Assembly (NCBI GenBank): GCA_036873755.1
Contig: JAVTVY010018684.1
Location: 1-64,000, forward strand
DNA: 64,000 nucleotides
Reading direction: 5' to 3'
DNA from: Hanleya hanleyi
Lineage: Eukaryota; Mollusca; Polyplacophora; Lepidopleurida; Hanleyidae
In this document: piece after piece, positions 23,061 through 34,538 of the stretch
Numbering within the stretch: the first letter of the stretch is position 1
Layout of the letters: every line of letters starts with the position of its first letter
Notes under the pieces: model-generated
What the model saw: only the letters and a program-made list of their open reading frames with translations
The model's database searches: none
What the model was told of the DNA's origin: nothing
Translations under genes and position numbers: made by a program

Positions 23061-24884
23061 CAAAATATTCGTCCAAACTCTTTCCAATAGATTTATGCAT
23101 TTTTCGATTTTTCACCATGATTACAATATATATGAGAACATTTGTTAGTAGAAAGAATGGGTGGAAATGGTCTATATCTCAAGATATAATATTCAGCAAA
23201 TGTTGCGAAGTTTTCTCTTCCCGTGCATGCTAGCTTTTCCGCGTGATTAGGGAATTGCACACAACAATATCTGAACTGATTTGATCAACTTAGTATTTAG
23301 CAGTATCAGAAGTGATCTCAGGGAACTAGTTCTGTGCGTTGAATTCGTACATAAATATATATATATGTCCATGACGAAGAATATTTACTACCGTTTGGGA
23401 TGTAGGCGATATCAACAATGGTCTTGCCATCAAGGCCAAATGAGAATATTATCTGTTGACCAATCATAATGAGTAAATAGACAAATGCAGTTTACGACCA
23501 TAGTGCATCTATTTTAATCCTTACCGACAACAGTTCTACCATCAGTAAAGACGTGTCGCATGTGCAGCTGGTGATCAGCGTCAACCCAGAAGGATCTTTC
23601 GGTCAAATGAAACTGGTCGTGCAACAGTTACTATGAGCTCGATGAACTAAGAGCATAGACATTCGGAACTTTAAACATTGCTGATTACCCTTGTTCACCA
23701 CATTGTGCGTGGTTGTCAGTCGAACGCCATATAGGATGCTCGTCACCTACCGCATATGAGGGTATATTTACAGTATGTTGCACACGCCAAAACAAAAATG
23801 ACCCAACGAGAGTTGTCGTTGGTTCTGTTAAAGAAATGAGACTTGCAGACACTCAATTCAGCGAGTGGCGAATACAATCTGTTCATTTCATTTCCGTATT
23901 CATCTTTTTATTGATGCAATTAACGTAACAAGGATTGCACGAAGATATCATATAACAGCATCAATTTAATAAGAGGGAAAAGAGTGTAAAATATGCTTGG
24001 CCTTGCAAACCGCGCTCTCGGCGGTCAACCCGAATCCATTTAATTCCACTTGAGTCACGTGATCCGCTGTGAATGAACTGCTCTCCGGGGCCGTTTGTCC
24101 ATTTTATCGTACGAGATCCTTTGATAGAAATTCGACTGGTCGTTAATAAATTAAGTGTGTGCATTCCGCAGTCTCGATCTTAAAACAAGATGCCATCAAT
24201 TAGCTCCAGAAGGGAATCGCATGAGGAAGCTTAACTTTAGTGTGAATAAACGTTGTAATCTGTTGATAAAGACTTCTAAAATGTTGTCAATTTTCAGTTT
24301 TATTTGATCCTGGCTTAATTAACAATTTATTTGCGTGAAGCTCTAAATAAATTGTTGTATAGGACTAACATGTGCTTGACAACTAGGTAATTGTAAGCTG
24401 TCCGAATAAAATTTGTAGTAGAAAGTCAACCTGGGAGCAAAGGGTTGACATGTCAGTCAAGACTGTCTGCAGCCACTCGATGTTCACATCCTCCTGCTGC
24501 CAAAACTGAAACCTCCTGGCAAAATCCATGTTATCCGATATTGTCTTATCGCACTTTCATTTATGTCATTCTCTTCGCAAAGACTGCATGAAAAAATAAG
24601 GGAATTGTTGAAATGAAATAGTTTTAAGCACTTCTAAGCGGAGAAAATAAAAATTTACCTATTTACCTATGATGCTCTAATCTAATCAGCTATTAGGTCA
24701 TAACGTTCCAGCTCTCAATTGGTTTGTTTGTACGTTTCCCCCGTCAAGAAAAGTCCAGATAGATATTTTGATTAGCTTGGCGCAATACTTGTAGGTGGGG
24801 AGCAGTTCAAACAGAATGTAAATCATGTTGTTGATAAATATTCATTGTATCTTTCACGTCATCAGTAACATTCTGTAACACCAT
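23061..24884. other. Intergenic, nothing recognised
   Basis: No coding frame with a recognisable domain. Confidence 0.5.
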
Positions 24885-25500
24885 ATACCAACAGCGGATA
24901 GATACCCCAGTGGGTACAAATTGACCACCTCTGGAAATTTTCAAAAGATAACCATTTTCATCCCGTGCCTTCTCATTCACCAAACGGTCTATAGATGGAC
25001 ATATGACCCTTCACTTGCTATGAAGGAAACTACTGATAGTCCAGATGGAACATCATATTTGAGCCTATAGCTTTACAAGAATTAGAATGGTTTCCCCCCA
25101 CGTCGACTCTATGACAAGGGAAGTCGACTCTACGACAAGGGAGACGATTACAATTTTGACAGCGCATACATATTTCGTCTGCTGGCATTTGCTAGAAACA
25201 TGCCAAACAAGGTCATAATACCAGGCGCCTCGATTTAATGTTTCTCAAACTCTGAGATAAATATTGTACACTGACGAAAAATATTATCGTAGCGTGCAAA
25301 ATATCTTGCACTACGTTTCGTAACTTGTGCCTAATTCGACTTAACACGAGGCTGAGGATTGTTTCAACATCATGTGTTCTCTCCATGATGTTCCAATGAA
25401 GAGACACAATCAAAGCGTTGCAGATATATATCGTAGTCTAGAAAACACCATGATGTCTGGCTGTCATTTTTGAAAACTGTTGACCGCCTCTCTTTATATA
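24885..25500 (+). mobile_element. Decayed Penelope-like fragment
   Basis: Plus-strand remnants of the RT C-terminal part (TTCTCATTCACCAAACGGTC is the FTKR-YIDD region with the catalytic codons lost), a 22-bp local duplication around GTCGACTCTATGACAAGGG, then the 3' core (25328-25360) and GAAAACTGTTGACCGCCTCT. It lacks the tail cassette. Confidence 0.7.
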
Positions 25501-26969
25501 TATATTTGGAATTTAAACTATAAACTGTGATACGAAAAAGGTATTTCGAGTATTGGCGCGGACATCATTTTCCGCCAGTACTAGGTCTAAGTATTGACGC
25601 CAGTACTAGGTCTAAGTATTGATCAACACTATGATACAGGCTAATATATTCTCAGTTATTTTACTTATGTATTTCGGTAAACGCAACATACATGTATACG
25701 GTAGGAGTAACACCCTCTGACAGATCACACACATACAAGAACGCCTGTGGTGCAGTCGAATTTAGTTTTTATCTATTAGGGCACATAATGTGATTAGCTG
25801 CATATCATTCCAAACCTAAGTTATTCCGAATAAACTCAGAGAACATATGTTGATTTGAGGACTTACTATTTCTGCAAACGTAAATATATGCGAGCTTTGA
25901 AAATGTTGGACATGTTTTACGAAAACAAAACGCTAAATCATTCTGTTTAGTTTGCCAGCTCAGCCAATTATATCTACCTTATATAATGACGTTCCCTTTC
26001 AGCAAAATACTTCCGTCTATTGCACGATAACGCGCATATACTAGTATTGTGTGCATGCTACATATTTTTCATCACAACCTCTCTTGCGCAGATAGCATCT
26101 TGTTATAAAAATTAAGGGTAATAAACCCTATATCGATATGATATATATAACACATATTTACCTACCTTCTCCCAGTTTCCCAGCTCAACACATTTTGATA
26201 TACATAAACAAAGTGCGAGTTTTGAGGAAGCTACCCAATTGTGAACCAATCATCTGAGGGGGGCACAGGAGCACGAACTGGCTATAGCTGGAACTGTGGC
26301 ACCATGCTCAGTTATGTACACTGATTATATACGTTAGATTGAGTAATAATGCAACACAGATGGGAGCGCAATACATTGTTTAGCTGCATTATATACCTTA
26401 CATTGAATAATGCATAATAATTAGTATGCATTGTTGAACACGGCAGATTCTCAGATTCTAATAGCCCATCCACTAAGAAAACATTCACATTACGTTAGTT
26501 CTTGGAGAGATGAATACATACGGGTAATGAATGGCCTAATGCATACTTACCTGTTTTTTTATTATTGACAATGGTAAGACGGGTATTGCTGTCAGATATT
26601 CATCTATCAATCCAACAGAGTTTGTGATTTCCGGTGAGATGTAGAAGCCTTAACACCGCATCGGCACTTAACGTCGCAATGCGATACTAAGGGTCGACAT
26701 GACGGACCTTAACATTGCAACTGTTGTGGTGATTGAATTGGTTGTAAGTGAATTCCCAGCCTTATCACGACGGTGTGCCTGCATGCAACAGAGCAGTCCG
26801 AACGCAGCCTTTTTCTACTGATACCACACCAAAGCGCAATGCATACATGTTGTCACATTATGCGGACATCGAACCAACCAGTCCTAGATATATCCTCTTA
26901 CTGTTCGACGACAAACGGACAACAAGTCGCATATTTGAACTATAGTATGAATACTAAAATAATTTGAAA
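25501..26969. other. Intergenic; small duplication and a SINE-module trace
   Basis: CGCCAGTACTAGGTCTAAGT is duplicated in tandem near 25573-25622. 26725-26790 (TATCACGACGGTGTGCCTGC) resembles the SINE body near 33100. No gene seen. Confidence 0.45.
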
Positions 26970-27245
26970 TCTGAGCGACATGCAAGAGGTGGGAAAAACT
27001 GACGAAGACTGGCGACTAAACAGTAACCACATGACTCTACAGGAGATCCTCCCTCGGCTCCTCGCATTCAGACCCGAGAATACGGTAGATTCTCGGACGT
27101 AGCCCTAGTATCTCAGCCGCGCTTTTATTGCTGGTGTATATATGGAGACTGTGACGTATGCAGACGGTCTCTAGCACCGGATTAAGCGGGATCAGATATG
27201 CTAGCCCGGGAGCTGTGATGACAGATCAGCTCGAACAAACTAGAC
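26970..27245 (-). repeat. Dispersed tail-type repeat, related to 12994-13260
   Basis: Shares the AGGTGGGAAAAACTGA and GTGATGACAGATCAGCTC landmarks. It holds the 40-nt core at 27161-27200 on the minus strand. Confidence 0.6.
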
Positions 27246-27249
27246 ACAG

Positions 27250-28080
27250 TCAATCGAATACGATCGAGGAGGCATCCCTTTTGCGTGTACTTAAGTAAAG
27301 TAAGCTTATTTGTGAAGAGAGTAAAAACGTAAAACTTAGGAAAACCAATTTTATCATGGCTTCAAGTTGGTGCCACCTATAGGCGAATAGGCACAAAAAT
27401 ATTCCCAAAATATAGCTTGAGAGAAGGTACCCACATACCAATGTTACTCTCCGGAAATGCGATTTTACCTCCGCCCACAGGTGGAGCGGCCTATAGGCGG
27501 ATTGGCAGGAAAAACAATCCCAACCGAGATCTTGAGGCAAGATTCCCTGCTGTGAAAATAGAAATTTAACTCTGTTCAGTTTTACCAAAATGTTAACTTG
27601 GCTCACAGATGGCGCCGCCTATAAGCAAATCGAAATGAAAACAATCTCAAGCGAGACCTTCAGGCAAGGTACTCATATACCATATTTGGAAAGAATCCAT
27701 CCCAGTTTCAAAATGGTAATGTCCGGAAGCAGAATTTTAAATTGGCCCCCAGGTGGCGCCACCTATATGTTGGCGCCACCGAGATATTGAGGCGAGGTAC
27801 GCAGATACCAAATTTGGAAAGAATCGGCCCAGATTTTCAAAAGTTATTATTTGGAAACACTTTGTCTGGCGCCACCTTCACTCGAATCGACACGAAAACA
27901 AACTCAAGCCAGATCTTGAGGCAAGGTACCCACACACCAAATTTTTTAAGAGCAAGAATTCTTAAAGTTATTGTCTGGAAATGCAATTTTAACTTGACCC
28001 CCAGGTGGCGCTACCTAGAAGCGCATTGGCACGAACAACAATGCTAAGCAAGATCTTGAAGCAAGAGACCCACTTATTAA
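27250..28080 (-). repeat. Inverted copy of the GGTGGCGCCAC satellite
   Basis: About six diverged units, each with GGTGGCGCCACCTATA or a variant (near 27372, 27609, 27751, 27769, 27868, 28004) and TTGAGGCAAGGTACCCA-type blocks. It is the family of 6.7-9.1 kb in opposite orientation. Confidence 0.75.
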
Positions 28081-29154
28081 ATTCGAAAGCATGGAGCTCT
28101 GCCCGATAAACCGAGCCCTTTGGGGGTTGCAATTCATTAAGGGGTGGCTTATTTATACCAACATTGCAGACTACACACAAATTTCAACTTTCTGCCAAAA
28201 CAAATGTGGATACCTCAGCTCAAACACAATATATGAGAGTCCGGTGAGGGTTAGTTTTGAAGAAGGAGGGTGGGACTAGGTGCCCGGGAATAGGGCATAC
28301 TTCCGAGGGTGGTGTAACCTCTTGGAATATATGGAGGTAGGGGGTCGGACGAAGCTTAGTGAGATAGAGGGTGGGACTCCACGGGGGTGTGGCATGGTTT
28401 CGATCGTAGCGGTAGGTGTGCTGCCATAAAAGGCATGGAAAGCTTCCTGCACATGAAACAACCGCACTGACAACTGCATGCCATCATCTGTCAGTCTGAG
28501 GAACCACAAGGTCAGAAATACAATTCCATTCAGGAAAGTGATCATATGCGCAGTGTGCACCCAAACTTTAGGGACTTACATAGTAAGTTAAATGTGTGGA
28601 AAGAAATATGGTTCATGCAAAAGCTTCAGGGGAAATAATACGATTATTTGGTAGCAAAAATTGAAGGAAATTGTGTCCTGCATTTAAGGCGACACGAAAT
28701 TCAAAACTAACAGGGAATTGGTATTGCGGGCCTCTTGGACGTAAACCTGGTAAATGCCGGAATACCCAGAAAAACTAACCTGTAATGCCCGAAATCGTTC
28801 GGCCTAAATTTCCCACCAAAACAATAAACCTACAGGTAATACTTTGGTACGATATGCAAGAGGGCATTCTCCATCTCATCCCGATGTTATTTACCTACCT
28901 TTCATCAAATCGATGGATTCCTCTCAGATTTCATCAGGATAACTAGGTCAAAGTCTAATTGTTGAAAATAGTACGTTTCCGAAAACAAACCAGGTCAGTG
29001 GTCAAGATCACTTTGGCTCAAAATCAGGAAATCTTTGCCCTTGGCCCTCTCGTTAGCAATGCATCAACCATTGATAGCCGAGAGTGTACTTGTATAGTTT
29101 AGCTGTTATACCGGAGACAGTTTGTAGATTTCAATAAAAATAAAAAGGTATGAC
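28081..29154. other. Intergenic with one dispersed repeat (28730-28865)
   Basis: 28730-28865 matches 13335-13515. Nothing else recognised. Confidence 0.45.
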
Positions 29155-29465
29155 TGGTTTTGACGATCGCAATCTCATTTGTCTATCCGATCGAGGTGTG
29201 TTATACTGTGCGAGCACTTTATTCCCAGCAGTGAAATTCAACTGTTCTGACTGTAATTCTGTTATCGCTTGTACAAAAACGACAAGGTTCATTACCAAAC
29301 ATATCAGAAAATGATCGATTAGACGATTCACATCTATTTTTATACAACATCTGCAAAGGGTTTTGGAATTCGCAGCCCGCCATTGAGTTGACTCCAGTCA
29401 AAAATGCAAGGTGGAAATAGTAATTCCTTCACGATGAAACGTAATCTTCTATCCTAGCCTTTTAA

Positions 29466-30029
29466 CCCTAACTGACCTGGGGCGGCACTTTCCGCTTTCC
29501 CCCCTCCCCTTGTTGATTTTGCAGTATCTCCGAAATGACAAAAAAGTGAAAGCTGATATTCCGTGACTTTGTAGCTTATCATATTGAGGTCATTTTTTGC
29601 CTACTTCCGAGCAGAGGATCATGGGTAATTTCAAACTGGCGGCCATATGGTGTACCAGAAAAGTGACGCTTTCGTCAGATTTCTTAAAAATTTGTCCTTT
29701 TCTGCTTGGAAAATTGGGTAATACATTTTTTTATTCCGTATCACTTTCTTGTTTGCTAATTTAGCATGTGGTTTGGCGGCGAAAACGCTCAAATAAAAAA
29801 ATCGAAAAATCTGACCGAAAAATCGGCCAATAATTGCAATTTTTGAAGATGACATCACTGTAGCGTCATCCTGGCGGTCATCTTGGATTTTTTACATTTT
29901 CTAGTAGAGCTTGACCCAGAGATATAATGTGGAAAGTTTCAGCCCCCTAGCCTCAGGAATAGCGGAAATATTTAGAGGGGCACTCCCCCCCTGCCGCAGT
30001 ACACCCCAAATCGCCTAGGCCGGATAAGG
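29466..30029. mobile_element. piggyBac-like MITE, 564 bp
   Basis: Flanked by TTAA (29462-29465 and 30030-30033). Starts CCCTAACTGACCTGG and ends CTAGGCCGGATAAGG. TTAA targets and CCC-starting ends are the hallmark of piggyBac. No transposase. The inside matches the 47.2-kb copy in opposite orientation. Confidence 0.75.
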
Positions 30030-30302
30030 TTAAATATAGAAGTTAGACTTGTGATTATTCTAAGCCGAATCTTCATACATATATAAACATTTATTTGTAC
30101 CAAAATGAAACTCAAATCAGTCATTGTACACTGTAAATAGAAAACTCCCCAGGTCGTCAAACTGTCGCGAATATAACTGGAACATAATCGAGAGAAGTTC
30201 AACTTTCTTGAAAGCAGTGTTTGGAATCGCCATATCAGTGAACAACAAACATGTTTCTAGAATTCATCTTGAAATTAACAGGCATGTCAGCTATGTTAAT
30301 TC

Positions 30303-31517
30303 TTAACGTCGGCAAACAAAATCGTATATTCTAGATCGAATCCTCGCGTTCGTTAAAATTTGAATCAATGGGTTAATAGCGGAGTTGATTATTACGAGCA
30401 GGTACGAACACAAGTAGACAAAGGGCGAAATACACCCGGGACAAATTTTGTACAGCGGCCATGTTATACAATATGGTATCCAACACAACAAACACACAAT
30501 GATGATAACACTTGTGGTCTTTGAACATTGATGGTTCTTGGATCTTATCTGGGACATCAGCGTGGAACGTCGTTTGGCTGCTAGTCCTACATATTTAGGT
30601 ACTGGTTGAGACAGGTTAGCATCGATATCGGTCAGAAAGATTTCACGGCGTCCATTTGACGAGATGGTTTCGGCTGTTTGTGTCATAGTTCCCTTATCTC
30701 GGGGACATGTTGAGCCGTCCGTCATGATGATTTGCCGCTCAGCTCTATCTGTTACCGCGAGCGTGTTTACACCGGTTACGCCATCTGCAAACTCAGCATT
30801 TTCAGACATCCCTTCCTTCCTTTGCGACCGAACACCTTGCATCCTCTTCTTCAGTGAGCCAAGGAGAGCAACATAGGCGGCGACAAGAAACATAACGGAT
30901 GCGCTGTAAACTACAGTTGCTAGAGGGATTGCGACGAGCACGGGCTGAAAGGTGCAGTACTCGTACTCGTTTAACCAGACGACACTGAGTCCATTGGTGA
31001 ATACTTGTCCCAGTATATATGCCCCCCAGAATAGAAAGCTTAATATCCACATGGCCACCGATACCATCACTGTGCGGCGTTTGGTAAACTGGCTTCTATA
31101 GAGCAGAGGAGATGTAATACACTTGTACCGGTCATAGGCGATGGCATCCAGTAAAAGTACGGATACAAATGTCAGGCAGTAGTCTGCAATCACGTAAATG
31201 AGACACAGCGAGGGACCAAGTGGCCATTTCTCGAATAACACTTGCATAACGACAAGGGGAATGGAAATAAGACCCACCGCCATGTCAGCAACTGCCAAAA
31301 AAGTTGTATAAATCTTGAAATTAAACGAAAGCTGACTTTCTCTCCGAATGCACAGAATTATAGTTATATTTCCGACGAAAACTACTACGCCCACAACCAA
31401 GCAACATGAGGTAAACAAAATGGGCCAGACAGTTGCAAGTTGACCATATATTTCCTTTATGGTCGTGTTTGTTGTACTTACTCTAGATAATTCACTACTG
31501 TTGTCACATTCAGTCAT
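30303..31517 (-). CDS. Aminergic-like G protein-coupled receptor, paralogue B, intact
   Basis: 404 codons, single exon, rhodopsin class. N-terminus has two N-glycosylation sequons (NSS, NTT). Helix 1 Asn50; helix 2 LAVAD with Asp78; Cys105 and ECL2 Cys188 can form the usual disulphide; helix 3 Asp112-Tyr at the amine-binding position, 18 residues before Arg of DRY (129-131); Trp157 in helix 4; helix 6 CWIPY (345-349); helix 7 NSAINP. Spacing in helix 3 matches muscarinic and histamine H3/H4 receptors, so a plasma-membrane receptor for acetylcholine, histamine or a similar amine is likely. The ligand is not proven. Oddities: helix 5 has Ser207 where Pro is usual (paralogue A keeps Pro), and NPxxY reads NPLIQ. 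A TATATAG stretch lies at 31541-31547, very close to the ATG. Confidence 0.9.
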   Translation of the reverse strand: MTECDNSSELSRVSTTNTTIKEIYGQLATVWPILFTSCCLVVGVVVFVGNITIILCIRRESQLSFNFKIYTTFLAVADMAVGLISIPLVVMQVLFEKWPLGPSLCLIYVIADYCLTFVSVLLLDAIAYDRYKCITSPLLYRSQFTKRRTVMVSVAMWILSFLFWGAYILGQVFTNGLSVVWLNEYEYCTFQPVLVAIPLATVVYSASVMFLVAAYVALLGSLKKRMQGVRSQRKEGMSENAEFADGVTGVNTLAVTDRAERQIIMTDGSTCPRDKGTMTQTAETISSNGRREIFLTDIDANLSQPVPKYVGLAAKRRSTLMSQIRSKNHQCSKTTSVIIIVCLLCWIPYCITWPLYKICPGCISPFVYLCSYLLVIINSAINPLIQILTNARIRSRIYDFVCRR

Positions 31518-32225
31518 ACTTCAACTATGCGAAGTTGGAAACTATATAGCTGAATTCAATACCTAATCTTTATGTCGAACAACGTTTGTATCATATGTCA
31601 CCGCGGGTAATTCCATCACCGTAAATCTCCATGGTAAGGGCGCCTCTTATCTCTCTGGTGTCTGTGTCCAGTCCTGACGTGTTCACCAAGACAACAATGA
31701 AGTATTAATTTTACTGCATTGTGGTATTTCGAGCTAGTATTATTCAGATTGTCTGATATACTGATTTCCTGTTTTGAGGTAAACATACATTGTTCCAGGA
31801 ATATGCGATATAATTATATCCTCTTTCGGCCTGTGGACGAGATGGTTTCAGTTCTAATGATGCCTGCTCAGCAGTAGGCATAGCTGATATGGTTGTATAT
31901 GCTAACTGAGCCCTGAAGATATTGGTAAATAGTGAATCTTCAACAGTATAATTTCGTAATGTATCGCTATTTACACAGTCTGGAAAGCTGACATTCAATA
32001 AAATGCGCCATGACCGTACGGCCAGAGTTTAAAATGTCGTGCTTTAAAAGGTACTAAAACACATACGATTCAGGTCGCTCTGTTAGTGTTACGTAAATAG
32101 TTTTCGTGTCATTACAAAGCTGCTCTGATAATTGGATTTCTCAGCATTAATATACATATCTCTGCCCCAGCTTCTAGTCGGTGTGTGTATAAGTTGACGA
32201 TTGCATTGGACAGCAGACATTACCG

Positions 32226-33038
32226 CCTTTACAGGTTTGGCACAGTCACGATAAGAAGCCTGTTCATTCTAACTAACTTGAAATTAGTGATGGATTTTAC
32301 ACACTGGTAACAAAATACGATCGTAGCTAGTAAGGTTTCTGAAATCACATTTTTACACATCTGTTTAGTTTCGTATACCAACACAGCACCGCTAGTATAC
32401 AATCGTGATCAAGGAATCCCTCCTGCAAAGCTATTTAATGCTTGGCAGTAATGAAAATTGATGCACACGAATGTCATGATGTCTGGCTAGCACTATTGAA
32501 AAGGGGTCACAGAGCCAGTCTTAGTGTTCGGTAACTCTCATCCCAAATATCCCATATCCCATATATATGTAGCGATGCACATCGGTCCTGAATGTTTCTG
32601 AGTATGAGTTTTAGGAATTGTTATCATGTAAGCAAATTAAATGTATCCGTACACAAAACACATACATGGATCATATATGCTGTCGGGTTTGTTATATTTG
32701 AGTGACCTGCCCAGTCAGCAAATATCAGACAACTTAAAATGGGCGTTTCGTAGCGTGCAAGATTTCTGGCTCTCTCTTTCCTAACCATATCGTAATTTCA
32801 CTCTTAAGTTGCTCCGACAGCCAGTATGGTAATTTTTACAATGTTTCCTTCGGAAATGTGTTCTCTCTTCGATTTTTCCATCTGGCTTTCTGGACGGCTG
32901 CAACAGTCTGAAGACAAGGTGATGACATGTCTCTTATTTGGATGCTTCATGAGATGTGCAGATATGGCTCTTGTTGGAAATATCACATAAAACTAAATTT
33001 GGGGTGGAAATATTACTGGCAAGCTTGCAGGAGTTATT
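32226..33038. other. Intergenic; source of a short duplicated patch
   Basis: GATTTTTCCATCTGGCTTTC at 32871 recurs at 33293 next to the LTR element. CGTTTCGTAGCGTGCAAGAT near 32747 resembles RT 3'-end sequence of the Penelope family. No gene. Confidence 0.45.
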
Positions 33039-33247
33039 GAGTGAGTGAGTGAGTGAGTGAGTAGGATTTAACGTCGTTTTCAACATTGTTTCACTCATAT
33101 CACGACGGTGCCTACATGTGCCAGAATACGAGAGTGTCCACAGTTCCTATTATTCTGGACACTGATCAGCCCAGTCAGTACAGCACCCGGTCACCCATCC
33201 AAGTATTGACCGAGCTCAACACTGCTTAACTTCGGTGATCTGACGAG
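33039..33247 (-). mobile_element. 5S rRNA-derived SINE, 5'-truncated
   Basis: On the minus strand it begins in 5S rRNA sequence (CTCGTCAGATCACCGAAGTT then AAGCAGTGTTG, TACTTGGATGGGTGACCGGG and TGCTGTA). It continues into a body with CACCGTCGTGATATGAGTGA and ends in a (CACT)n tail. About 69 nt of 5S sequence remain (33179-33247); the first part of 5S is missing. The body and GAGT tail are of a type common in molluscan genomes (from memory, not searched). Confidence 0.8.
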
Positions 33248-33294
33248 AAATTAGACGAAAGTTGACTTTCTCTCCTCATGCACAGAATTATAGA
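33248..33294 (-). pseudogene. Shard of a third receptor copy
   Basis: About 46 bp matching the helix 1 to helix 2 codons of both receptors (ATAATTCTGTGCATGAGGAG, encoding IILCMRRESQ-like). It directly abuts the truncated 5S end. It is closer to paralogue B in codons (RRESQLS). Confidence 0.7.
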
Positions 33295-33319
33295 TTTTTC
33301 CATCTGGTTTTCTGGACGT

Positions 33320-34141
33320 ATTATAGAATTTTAGTGTCCTATCAGTTGATTACGTGAAGGTGATAGACAACGGGGATGTTCTCTATATAACCCTGGTTTC
33401 CGTAAGTTCGTCTTCAGTCAAAGCCAAAGAACTACAAGACAACTCGTTGTGATGATAGAGGTTGATGTTGTATTACTTCTGCATCATAACATAGACATTG
33501 GTACAGCAAATCAAAGATATCCTGAAAACGTCCGTACAGATTGAAGCCAAGATGTTATTGCTCGAATCATTGTGAAATTACATTGAATTTTATACAGTAA
33601 AACAAATAAGTACTTGAACCAGAGGCTGGTACAAAACCCTTAACTCCAGGATTGTAACAATTAATTAGGGACCTGCCGGAATAAATACTTGCCACTGTTA
33701 ATTAAACACAGCTGTGGCCTGACCTGGTCACTTTAATACCGTACCATATTCATGTAGGCTCTAGCTTACATACTAACAGAAGACCTTTATCAATTTCTCA
33801 TTTCTACAATATACAATGTAAATCGAGTTATATTTAGAGTACCAATTAAATCTCAAGTGCCATCCTCTTGCTTGATATCATTCGTTTTAACTTATGATGT
33901 GAAGCCAGGCCTGCTATAATTGACCTGATGTGTCAAATCCACATCTCTAGCCTGTATCGTTATCAACACAAGGGTATACCCCGGTTTAGACTTCCTGGCT
34001 TCCGCTTAATTAGCAGAGATATGCTCTGAGATGTATAAACGCTCGAACTGACATTTTAACCGAACTGATTAAGGTAAATGTGAAATCAAAAAGATACATA
34101 TATGATCAAAATATCTTCATTATCTCATTCCATATTTTACA
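33320..34141 (-). repeat. 3' LTR
   Basis: On the minus strand starts TGTAAAATATGG and ends near CTAAAATTCTATA. Matches 41289-42108 with few changes. A purine-rich AACGGAGGTA lies just upstream of it, as a polypurine tract would. The boundary at 33320 is good to about 2 bp. Confidence 0.85.
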
Positions 34142-34538
34142 TACCTCCGTTACCACAAGTTAATTGTTCTCCCAACAACAATTAACTCATATATATCCAT
34201 CAATATATAGCAAATATCATATGGTATCGTGCAGGAAAAATGACTTATAATAGATCGGTTACAATTTAAAAATCAAAAACAGATACATCAGATACCAAAG
34301 AATAAAAATGAAAAGATTAATTGACATGTTCCAAATGTTATAATAGCAAAACAAACAAAAGCAAAATTATCAAATCATGAATCAAAACTAGATTAAAATA
34401 AGTCATTAAAAGGATGGTCAGGGAAATATGAAACCAAGTAAATGTCTTTAAGGCGTGCACTCTTTTAACATTCACTTGAAATTTCACACACCTTCCCTAC
34501 CGGAAGTTAAATGTCCATTCTGCAGAATGGCATTCAAC
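34142..34538. other. Spacer between envelope-like gene and 3' LTR
   Basis: AT-rich, no frame. It contains the polypurine-like tract at its left end. Confidence 0.6.

Larger units (their letters stand above)
29155..32225. repeat. Segmental duplication, copy B
   Basis: Matches 12530-19545 on the same strand. It holds the intact receptor gene plus a 564-bp MITE not present in copy A. Confidence 0.85.

Noticed and set aside
33179..33247. 5S rRNA gene
   Set aside because: Only part of 5S is present, with many changes, and it runs into a SINE body.
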